From: Verrucomicrobiota bacterium
GTDB taxonomy: Bacteria > Verrucomicrobiota > Verrucomicrobiia > Limisphaerales > UBA1096
Length of the DNA: 8,218 nucleotides
Assembly: GCA_030747575.1 (NCBI GenBank)
Contig: JASLKI010000317.1
Coordinates: 1-8,218 of the forward strand
Reading direction: 5' to 3'
Under the pieces are notes generated by a model, which saw nothing but the letters and a program-made list of their open reading frames with translations, was not told where the DNA came from and made no database searches. This document shows, piece by piece, positions 1 through 5,691 of the stretch (the first letter of the stretch is position 1; every line of letters starts with the position of its first letter). A program made the translations under genes and the position numbers.

Positions 1-118
1 TCCCAGCCTCAACCATACGCATGGCCGTCGCCACAAGCGCGTCGTAATTCGGATCGCCACTGGCGTTGCAGGGAGTCATCAAGGCGGGAATACACCCGCG
101 AAAAATGTTTGCACTCAT
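1..118 (-). CDS. Dihydrodipicolinate synthase / N-acetylneuraminate lyase family protein (N-terminus only)
   Basis: Only the first 39 codons lie in the window; the rest is beyond the left edge. Reading leftwards from the ATG at 118, the peptide begins MSANIFRGCIPALMTPCNAS and continues with DPNYDALVATAMRMVEAG. The F-x-G-x-IPALMTP block followed by the DYDALV-type helix matches the first strand and helix of the class I aldolase barrel in the DapA/NanA family. The Schiff-base lysine and the tyrosine that would confirm activity are not visible, so the substrate cannot be given: DapA, a hydroxyproline-pathway enzyme and other keto-acid lyases all share this start. It lies 54 bp after the DUF1501 gene on the same strand and is probably co-transcribed with it. 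The start is uncertain. AGGAG abuts the ATG directly, which is too close, whereas an in-frame GTG at 136 has AGAGGGG about 6 nt upstream and would add six residues. The homology begins at the ATG. Confidence 0.8.
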   Translation of the reverse strand, partial: MSANIFRGCIPALMTPCNASGDPNYDALVATAMRMVEAG

Positions 119-172
119 CTCCTGGAAATCATCCACACCCAGCCCCTCTTTGGTCAACCCCCTATAAGTAAA

Positions 173-1585
173 TTATGCCAATAGATTCTCGACCACCTGG
201 CCGTGGACGTCGGTTAAGCGGAAATCGCGGCCCTGATGGCGAAAGGTAAACTTTTCGTGGTTCATGCCGAGGCAGTGGAGGATGGTCGCGTTGAGGTCGT
301 GTACGTGCACTTTGTCTTCCTCGGCAAAGTAGCCAAACTCATCCGTCGCACCGTGGACGATCCCCGGCTTGACCCCGCCGCCGGCCATCCAAACAGTGAA
401 GCCGTGAGGATGATGATCACGACCGAAACCGGAACCACTTCCCTGCGCCATTGGCGTTCGCCCAAACTCACCACCCCAGATCACCAGCGTTTCATTCAGC
501 AAACCGCGTTGCTTGAGGTCGCCGATCAAGGCCGCGATGGGCCGGTCCACAGCACGGCAGCGCTCAGGGTGTTGCGTTGAAATCTCGCCGTGAGAATCCC
601 AGCCCTTTTCGTACAACTGCACAAAACGCACGCCACGTTCACTGAGACGCCGCGCCAGTAGACAATTGTTCGCAAACGAAACCTTGCCCGGCTCGGCGCC
701 GTACGCCTCATGCACGCCGGTTGACTCGCGCGAGATATCCGCCAACTCCGGCACCGACGCCTGCATTCGAAACGCCAGCTCGTACTGCTTCGTGCGCGCC
801 AAAATTTCCGGGTCGTTCACCTGTTCAAAATGATGCCGGTTCAGCACCCCTAGCAAACCGATCTGGTCACCGCGCGTCTCACGCCTCACATCCTTTGGGC
901 TTCTCAAATACAAGACCGGATCACCCTGCGTCCGTAGCGGCACCCCCTGATGTTCCGGCGGCAAAAAACCCGCGCCCCAATAGCTATCGAGTAGGGGCTG
1001 TCTATTCTGGCCAGAAGCCAGCACAATGTACGCGGGCAGATCGTTGTTCTCCGTGCCGAGTCCGTAAGACGCCCAGGCACCCAACGACGGCCAACCGAAA
1101 CGCACATTGCCGGTGTTCATAAATGTAACTGCCGGGTCATGATTGAACGTGTCCGAGTATAAAGATCGCACCACCGCAAGGTTATCCGCAACACCTGCCA
1201 GATGAGGGAACAGTTCCGAAATCTCGGTGCCACTTTGCCCATGCGGCCGGAAAGCCCACGGCGACCCCTTCACCTGAGGCTCCTTGGTTTTGATCATCGC
1301 GAACTCGTGGTTTTTGATGATGTCCGCTGGCATCGGCTTGCCGTCGAGCTTGGTAAGCAAAGGTTTGGGGTCAAACGTGTCCACATGCGACGGCCCGCCA
1401 GACATGAACAAACTGATCACCCGCTTGGCACGCGGCGCGAAGTGTGGCATCAGCGGCTTCGCGGCCAAATTCTCTCGCAGCAAACAACCCAGCGCCAAGC
1501 CGCCGAAACCGCCTGCAGCACGACCGAGAAAAGCCCGTCGCGTTTGGTTCGCAAAAAAGTCGGATTGAGCAGAGTCAATGTTCAT
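173..1585 (-). CDS. Tat-exported DUF1501 (sulfatase-like) protein
   Basis: This 470-residue protein is complete and of normal family length. Residues 16-22 (RRAFLGR) followed by a Gly/Ala/Leu-rich stretch to about residue 36 form a twin-arginine signal, so a folded protein is probably exported. The DUF1501 (PF07394) fold belongs to the alkaline phosphatase/sulfatase-like group, and the expected blocks are present: LFMSGGPSHVDTFDPKP (59-75), NHDPAVTFMNTG (148-159), GWDSHG (328-333), VIWGGEFGRTP (368-378), GRDHHPHGF (388-396), then an HDLNATILHCLG helix (429-440) and FRHQGRDFRLTDV (448-460). The clustered Asp/His residues suit metal binding, but no DUF1501 substrate is known to me. The ATG overlaps the stop of the upstream PSCyt2/PSD1 gene in an ATGA arrangement (1582-1585), implying translational coupling. 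No Shine-Dalgarno is evident, consistent with re-initiation. The family assignment is firm; the biochemical role is unknown. Confidence 0.95.
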   Translation of the reverse strand: MNIDSAQSDFFANQTRRAFLGRAAGGFGGLALGCLLRENLAAKPLMPHFAPRAKRVISLFMSGGPSHVDTFDPKPLLTKLDGKPMPADIIKNHEFAMIKTKEPQVKGSPWAFRPHGQSGTEISELFPHLAGVADNLAVVRSLYSDTFNHDPAVTFMNTGNVRFGWPSLGAWASYGLGTENNDLPAYIVLASGQNRQPLLDSYWGAGFLPPEHQGVPLRTQGDPVLYLRSPKDVRRETRGDQIGLLGVLNRHHFEQVNDPEILARTKQYELAFRMQASVPELADISRESTGVHEAYGAEPGKVSFANNCLLARRLSERGVRFVQLYEKGWDSHGEISTQHPERCRAVDRPIAALIGDLKQRGLLNETLVIWGGEFGRTPMAQGSGSGFGRDHHPHGFTVWMAGGGVKPGIVHGATDEFGYFAEEDKVHVHDLNATILHCLGMNHEKFTFRHQGRDFRLTDVHGQVVENLLA

Positions 1586-4116
1586 TCGCGGGTCAGTCGT
1601 TCATCCAAATTCAAAAGCACCGCCGCCAGTGCCGACCACTCGCCGCCACCGGTAAGCTGTCGCTGCTTACGTTGCTGCTCCAAAAAGCGGAGGCATTGTC
1701 GCAATTCAAACGCGTCCGGCTCGCGCGAATGGCAAAGCCGAAACGCGTAACGCACCTTTTCCGGATCCCCACCGAGTTTGGACAGGCGCTTGGCCAAGAC
1801 CAGAGCCGCTTCGTGCATCACCGGCTCGTTCATCCCGACCAAAGCCTGCTGCGGCGTATTCGTCACCGAACGCTTGGTCACGCAGACCTGCCGAGTCGGG
1901 GCATCAAAAGTCGACATCACCGGATGCAGCATCATCCGTTTCCAGTAAGTGTAAATCGAGCGACGAAATTGCCCCTCGCCAATCGAGTTTTGCCATTTGA
2001 AATTCGAGTTGCCCGGCAAATCCTGACCTCGCTCCTCGTACAGCCCGGCCGGTTGCATAGGGAAAACACTCGGCCCGCCGATCCTCGCGGACAACTGCCC
2101 CGCCGCCGCCAGCGCCCCGTCGCGAATCTGCTCCGCAGGCAGGCGGACACGCGGAAACCACGCGAGCAATCGGTTTTGCGGATCGACCCTGTCGAGATCA
2201 GCCCGTCGCTGGGAGGCTTGCCGATAGGTCGCGGAATTCACGATCAACCGGTGCATCGCCTTCACGTCCCAGCCGCTCTCGGCGAAGCGCACAGCCAACC
2301 AGTCGAGCAACTCCGGATGCGTCGGGCGGTCTCCGTAATGACCAAAATCCGCCATCGTCCGGACGAGCCCTTCGCCAAAGTGATGTTGCCAAATACGGTT
2401 GGCGGCCACCCTCGCTGTTAACGGCTGTTTGCCGGAGAAGAGCCAGCGAGCAAAATCGAGCCGACTTGGCGATGCCCCGTTTGTCGGCATAAGGGTCGGC
2501 ATTATTTTGGGCACATTCGCAAATACCCGATCGCCCTTTTTTTTGAAATTGCCTCGAACCAGCACGTGCGTTTCGCGCGGCTCCGGTAACTCATCCATCA
2601 CCGGCACTTCGATCGACGCACCCCCAGCCTGGCCCACGCGCTTGGCCAAGCGCCGGTACTCCGCGACCTCCGGTTTCGAAAGATCCAGCCCACTCGGATT
2701 CGAAATCATCCGATCGTACAACCGCACATTGGCCAAGCGACCGTCAAAACGAAACGCAGTCGCCCTGGATGAATTATCAAACCCCGCACCCACCGCCAGA
2801 CCCCGCGCACTCTGGGCAACCGTATTCGGGATCGGGCCCTCGATCCGCACCGCCTCATCCTCGATGCCATCGACAAAAAAGCGAACCGTCTGGCCAGCTT
2901 CGAACACCATGGCCACGTGATGCGGTTGACCGTCATCCACCCGCTGGCTGCCGTATGCCACCACTCCTTTAAACGTCGCCGCCTCGGAGGAAAACCAGGC
3001 GAACAACTTGCCCGGCTCGGACTTCTCATCCCCCTCGCCGCCGACACCAAAAACATAACTCCGCTCCCCGGCCTTCCAATCGTACTTCGAAACAATGTCG
3101 CCAATCGCTCCGGTTGTCTCAATTTCCGCCGTGATGGTCATGCTACCTGTTAGGCTGAATTGGGATGCGTCCTCAACCTGAGTCGGAGAATGCCACTCGC
3201 CGATCAGCCCGGGAAACTTCGCCTGGCCAATCGCTCCGATCTTTAACTGCAACTCACCCAAGCGCTTGGCCAAGCGCTCCTGACCAACCCGGGCTTCAAA
3301 CGGTGTGTACTGCATCGTCGGCCCATGGACCCCGTAACCGGTGCCGAAATGCGAGACATTGTTAAAGATCGCGAACAACTCGTAATACTCCCGCTGACTG
3401 ATCGGGTCGTGCTTGTGGTCGTGACACTCGGCGCACTCCAGCGTCAACCCAAGCCAGGTTCGGCCGGTCGCCTGAAGCCGATCCACGATGCCCTTGACCC
3501 GAAACTCCTCCTTGCGAGGGTTGTTGCCCTTGGCCTGCATCGAGTGGCGATGAAACGCGCTGGCCACCCGCTGCTCCTGTGTCGCGTTCGGCACCAGATC
3601 ACCGGCGAGTTGATCGATCGAAAACCGGTCAAACGGCATGTTGTCATTCAGCGCAGCAATTACCCAGTCACGATACGGCCAGACGTTGCGCGTCCGGTCC
3701 GCTGCATAGCCCGACGTGTCGGCGAAGCGCGCGAGATCAAACCAGTTCTGGGCCTGCCTCTCCCCAAAACGCGGCGAAGCCAGCAGTCGCTCGACCAGGC
3801 GGAAGTAGGCTTCCGGGGAATCATCCCGAACAAACGCCAAGGCCTCCCGAGGGGATGGCGGTAACCCAGTCAAATCCAAATACAACCGCCGCACCAGAGC
3901 GGGCCGGGGAGCCTGCTTTGAAGGCACAACACCCACCGCCTCAATCTTGGCCAGAATAAACCGATCCAACTCATTGCTTGGCCAATCGACATTGCGGACG
4001 GTCGGCAACGGTTTTTTTTGAGGCGGCACAAACGCCCAATGCCCCGCCTCAGCCAAAACGGGCCAGACCAGCAGAACAAAAGCGAGCCAACGCCAAAAAA
4101 ACACAACACGTAACAC
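1582..4116 (-). CDS. Secreted PSCyt2 (DUF1549) - LamG - PSD1 (DUF1553) protein
   Basis: This 844-residue protein starts with a Sec-type signal peptide (hydrophobic residues 4-20, probable cleavage after AEA at 22-24). Residues about 46-255 are DUF1549/PSCyt2, including YLDLTGLPPSP (79-89), QNWFDLARFADTSGY (123-137) and the family hallmark CAECHDHKHDPI (228-239), whose CxxCH could carry a c-type heme. Residues about 310-475 form a LamG/concanavalin-type beta-sandwich (SMTITAEIET, HHVAMVFEAGQ, FFVDG, FDGRLANVRLYDR), a common carbohydrate-binding fold. Residues about 550-780 are DUF1553/PSD1 (ANRIWQHHFGEGLVRT at 572-587, FGHYGDRPTHPELLDWLA at 591-608, LPAEQIRDG at 659-667, TNTPQQALVGMNEP at 752-765). 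The N-terminal cytochrome-c (PSCyt1) domain found in some relatives is absent. The start is GTG, four codons after an in-frame TAA; a second GTG at 4104 would also keep the signal peptide. No clear Shine-Dalgarno is seen. It is translationally coupled to the DUF1501 gene. Its chemistry is not established. Confidence 0.94.
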   Translation of the reverse strand: MLRVVFFWRWLAFVLLVWPVLAEAGHWAFVPPQKKPLPTVRNVDWPSNELDRFILAKIEAVGVVPSKQAPRPALVRRLYLDLTGLPPSPREALAFVRDDSPEAYFRLVERLLASPRFGERQAQNWFDLARFADTSGYAADRTRNVWPYRDWVIAALNDNMPFDRFSIDQLAGDLVPNATQEQRVASAFHRHSMQAKGNNPRKEEFRVKGIVDRLQATGRTWLGLTLECAECHDHKHDPISQREYYELFAIFNNVSHFGTGYGVHGPTMQYTPFEARVGQERLAKRLGELQLKIGAIGQAKFPGLIGEWHSPTQVEDASQFSLTGSMTITAEIETTGAIGDIVSKYDWKAGERSYVFGVGGEGDEKSEPGKLFAWFSSEAATFKGVVAYGSQRVDDGQPHHVAMVFEAGQTVRFFVDGIEDEAVRIEGPIPNTVAQSARGLAVGAGFDNSSRATAFRFDGRLANVRLYDRMISNPSGLDLSKPEVAEYRRLAKRVGQAGGASIEVPVMDELPEPRETHVLVRGNFKKKGDRVFANVPKIMPTLMPTNGASPSRLDFARWLFSGKQPLTARVAANRIWQHHFGEGLVRTMADFGHYGDRPTHPELLDWLAVRFAESGWDVKAMHRLIVNSATYRQASQRRADLDRVDPQNRLLAWFPRVRLPAEQIRDGALAAAGQLSARIGGPSVFPMQPAGLYEERGQDLPGNSNFKWQNSIGEGQFRRSIYTYWKRMMLHPVMSTFDAPTRQVCVTKRSVTNTPQQALVGMNEPVMHEAALVLAKRLSKLGGDPEKVRYAFRLCHSREPDAFELRQCLRFLEQQRKQRQLTGGGEWSALAAVLLNLDERLTRE
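1789..1798. repeat. Iterated palindrome, copy 1 (CTTGGCCAAG core)
   Basis: Perfect 10-bp palindrome, flanked on its left by GCG but with AC on its right, so only one side carries the extended form. It lies in the PSCyt2/PSD1 gene and encodes Leu-Ala-Lys (residues 774-776) followed by Arg. Confidence 0.85.
2638..2653. repeat. Iterated palindrome, copy 2 (16 bp)
   Basis: GCGCTTGGCCAAGCGC is a perfect 16-bp palindrome in the PSCyt2/PSD1 gene, encoding Arg-Leu-Ala-Lys-Arg (residues 489-493) in the linker after the LamG domain. Confidence 0.9.
3261..3278. repeat. Iterated palindrome, copy 3 (18 bp)
   Basis: AGCGCTTGGCCAAGCGCT is a perfect 18-bp palindrome in the PSCyt2/PSD1 gene, encoding Arg-Leu-Ala-Lys-Arg-Leu (residues 281-286) between the DUF1549 and LamG domains. 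Confidence 0.9.
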
Positions 4117-4357
4117 ACCGTGAATTTAGAATTTCACCCAAGGCGAATCAAGTCCGAACCTGCGATCACCAATAACCACGAGTCCAGCCCAAAGTGGGAG
4201 TTTAGATGCGGATTTTTGAGCCAATCAAGCACCGGTTCATCTGTCAATAGATTAATTTATAGATTTTATTTATTTATTTGACGGAAATAAGAAATGCCAC
4301 AGAGTGCCGTCTTCGGGTGGATGTTCCGCCTGAATAATCTGAAAGAGATATAAAAAC
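4117..4357. promoter_or_regulatory. Divergent intergenic region with probable promoters for both directions
   Basis: This 241-bp gap separates the leftward PSCyt2/PSD1 unit from the rightward small membrane protein, so both promoters should lie here. Bases about 4245-4295 are markedly AT-rich (runs of TTTA) against GC-rich surroundings. A perfect TTGACA -35 box for the leftward direction reads on the minus strand at 4247-4242, but I find no good -10 hexamer 16-18 bp further on. For the rightward direction, TTGACG at 4278-4283 also lacks a convincing -10. An imperfect 18-bp dyad sits at 4120-4137 (arms GTGAA and TTCAC), next to the leftward GTG start, where a repressor could act. The promoter placement is inference. 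Confidence 0.4.
4312..4334 (+). promoter_or_regulatory. Possible 5' UTR hairpin upstream of the small membrane protein gene
   Basis: The arms TTCGGGTGG (4312-4320) and CCGCCTGAA (4326-4334) can form a 9-bp RNA stem, including two G-U pairs, around the loop ATGTT. It ends 23 nt before the ATG at 4358 and just ahead of the weak purine-rich site GAAAGAGA (4341-4348). There is no U-tract, so it is not a terminator. It may influence ribosome access or mRNA stability. With two wobble pairs, chance formation is possible. Confidence 0.3.
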
Positions 4358-4840
4358 ATGAGAGTTGCAATCATAGTCTTAGGAATCATTGGGAGTGTCA
4401 TGGCCTTGGCATTTGGTGCCTGCGCCGGTGCCTGCGCCGGTGCCTTGGGAAGCGAAGGGCTTGGCGCAGTAATGCAGCAAGCTGCAGAGCAAGCTGCCAA
4501 AGAGTCCGGAGAGGAAATAAGCGAAGAAGACAAGGCGCAACTGGCAGAGCTGCAGGAAGGCCTTGCGGACGCTGGAGAAGCTGCTTCTACCGTTGGGAAC
4601 GTGGCAATGTTTGCCGGTGCCCAGGGGATTCTTGGCCTGATCGGCAGTATCATGGCCTTTATCGCGCTTGGCAAAGGCAACAAGGCAACGATTGGCGGCG
4701 TGTTGATCCTTATGGCCGTGGTGGTATCGCTTTGGGCGGGTAATTTCCCATCCATCGGGCTATCGAACGTCCTCCAATTGATCGCCGGAATACTGGCGTT
4801 TGTCGCCGCACCAGCCGCAGCGGCCGCTGCCGTGGAATAA
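4358..4840 (+). CDS. Small four-helix membrane protein, DUF4064-like
   Basis: I do not firmly recognise this 160-residue protein. Hydrophobic residues 3-30 form a first membrane segment. Next comes a strongly acidic, Ala/Glu-rich and probably helical stretch (33-78) with many Glu and Asp. Three further predicted membrane segments lie at about 82-105, 111-128 and 134-151, and the C-terminus is alanine-rich (149-158). A single N-terminal helix, a soluble insert, then GLIGSIMAFIALGKGNKATIGG and a final IAGILAF helix resembles the DUF4064 layout (PF13273), a family without known function; this match is from memory of the pattern. The first helix contains a GACA-GACA-GA repeat from a 12-nt DNA tandem duplication. 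FGAC (19-22) resembles a weak lipobox, with Phe rather than Leu at -3. The ATG follows GAAAGAGA with about 9 nt spacing. An intrinsic terminator follows the stop. Confidence 0.8.
   Translation: MRVAIIVLGIIGSVMALAFGACAGACAGALGSEGLGAVMQQAAEQAAKESGEEISEEDKAQLAELQEGLADAGEAASTVGNVAMFAGAQGILGLIGSIMAFIALGKGNKATIGGVLILMAVVVSLWAGNFPSIGLSNVLQLIAGILAFVAAPAAAAAAVE
4415..4444 (+). repeat. 12-bp tandem repeat (2.5 copies) inside the small membrane protein gene
   Basis: GGTGCCTGCGCC occurs at 4415-4426 and again perfectly at 4427-4438, followed by the half unit GGTGCC at 4439-4444. The unit is a multiple of three, so copy-number change by slippage would add or remove Gly-Ala-Cys-Ala in the first membrane helix (residues 20-29) without shifting the frame. 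Confidence 0.9.
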
Positions 4841-4863
4841 TCGGCTCAACGGTTTCATTCCCC

Positions 4864-4905
4864 AAGCACCCGATGGACTTCCAGCCCGTTGGGTGTTTTT
4901 CTTTT
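4864..4905 (+). terminator. Intrinsic terminator after the small membrane protein gene
   Basis: AAGCACCC (4864-4871) pairs with GGGTGTTT (4891-4898), with one G-U pair, and the 3' arm runs into TTTTTCTTTT (4896-4905). The loop holds a small inner hairpin, TGGA-CT-TCCA (4874-4883). It begins 24 nt after the upstream stop codon. Unusually, the T-tract ends only 15 nt before the ATG of the next co-directional gene. Confidence 0.75.
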
Positions 4906-4920
4906 CGCGGACAGTAGATC

Positions 4921-5670
4921 ATGTGGCCGGTCATACCCATTCCCCTCGGGACGCATCCCGAGCAAATCTACACATACTCGCTGTTGATCGCTCTCGGCGT
5001 CTGCCACCTGTTCCTCGGGGTGGATGCCGCCGCCCGCAGACAGAAACTGGGCCGGGCTGAATCCAGCAAATACCTCTACTGCCTCGGGCTGGCCAGCGGA
5101 GGCGGGTGGGTGCTCGCAATGGTCGTCACTCGATGGCTGTACGGTGGCCATGTGCCGTGGGGCACGGCTGCCGCCATGCCGGGACTCATAGGCGGCGCGG
5201 CGATCCTGTTCGTCTCGGCCAAGGCGTTTCACGTGCCACTGAGGGAATATCTCGAATTGACGATTCCGTATCTCTGTTACATGCACGCTTGGGGGCGCTT
5301 GGGCTGCTTCATGGCGGGGTGCTGCCATGGCGCACTGACCGACAGCTTCCTTGGCGTACAATTCCCCGCCGACAGCCCGGCGTGCCAACTTTACGGTGTG
5401 CAACCAGTGCACCCAACGCAGTTATACGAAATGGGCCTGCTGATCGTGCTTGGCTTGGCCACGCAATTCAAAGTGCCGCCACTCCATCGGATTTGGGTTT
5501 ACTTGATTGCCTACGGGACAGGGCGGTTTTTCGTCGAGTACCTCCGCGGCGACAACCGTGGAGCGATCAGCTTGATTCCCCCGCTGTCGCCCAGCCAGCA
5601 CTTGGCCATTCTGTTCGTGATCGCCGGCGGGTGCCTTGCCGTTCGCCATTTGCGCTTGGCCAAGCGGTGA
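4921..5670 (+). CDS. Divergent prolipoprotein diacylglyceryl transferase (Lgt) family protein
   Basis: This 249-residue integral membrane protein has several hydrophobic helices. Lgt transfers diacylglycerol from phosphatidylglycerol to the lipobox cysteine of prolipoproteins. Family features, by eye: an IYTYSLL helix (16-22), PGLIGG (87-92), the signature region GRLGCFMAGCCHG (125-137), HPTQLYE (164-170) and GRFFVEYLRGDNRG (201-214). R126, G137, R202 and E206 align with E. coli R143, G154, R239 and E243. However, E. coli H103 of HGGLIG aligns with M86 of MPGLIG, and N146 aligns with C129. The AGCC(H/Y)G form marks a divergent Lgt branch, so lipoprotein modification is probable but not assured. 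An in-frame TAG lies two codons before the ATG, making this the earliest start; no good Shine-Dalgarno is visible. The gene follows a terminator by 15 bp and is probably co-transcribed with the CotH-like gene 21 bp downstream. Its last codons, Arg-Leu-Ala-Lys-Arg, lie within an iterated palindrome. Confidence 0.85.
   Translation: MWPVIPIPLGTHPEQIYTYSLLIALGVCHLFLGVDAAARRQKLGRAESSKYLYCLGLASGGGWVLAMVVTRWLYGGHVPWGTAAAMPGLIGGAAILFVSAKAFHVPLREYLELTIPYLCYMHAWGRLGCFMAGCCHGALTDSFLGVQFPADSPACQLYGVQPVHPTQLYEMGLLIVLGLATQFKVPPLHRIWVYLIAYGTGRFFVEYLRGDNRGAISLIPPLSPSQHLAILFVIAGGCLAVRHLRLAKR
5653..5666. repeat. Iterated palindrome, copy 4 (14 bp)
   Basis: CGCTTGGCCAAGCG is a perfect 14-bp palindrome forming the last codons of the Lgt-like gene (Arg-Leu-Ala-Lys-Arg, then TGA). 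A T7 run (5682-5688) follows 15 nt later, too far away for a standard terminator. Confidence 0.9.
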
Positions 5671-5691
5671 CGGAAGGCTACTTTTTTTCGC

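Noticed and set aside
1444..2421. A 325-codon open frame on the plus strand antisense to the DUF1501 and PSCyt2/PSD1 genes
   Set aside because: It lies opposite clear protein families, is rich in Arg, His and Pro as expected from antisense of GC-rich codons, and spans the junction of two real genes with no recognisable domain.
4278..4306. TTGACG as a -35 box for the small membrane protein gene
   Set aside because: The hexamer 17 bp downstream (AGAGTG) bears no resemblance to a -10 box, so I did not call a precise promoter.
5653..5688. Palindrome plus T7 run at the end of the Lgt-like gene as an intrinsic terminator
   Set aside because: The T-run begins 15 nt after the palindrome rather than directly after the stem, and identical palindromes occur mid-gene elsewhere, so the palindrome is better explained as the iterated motif.
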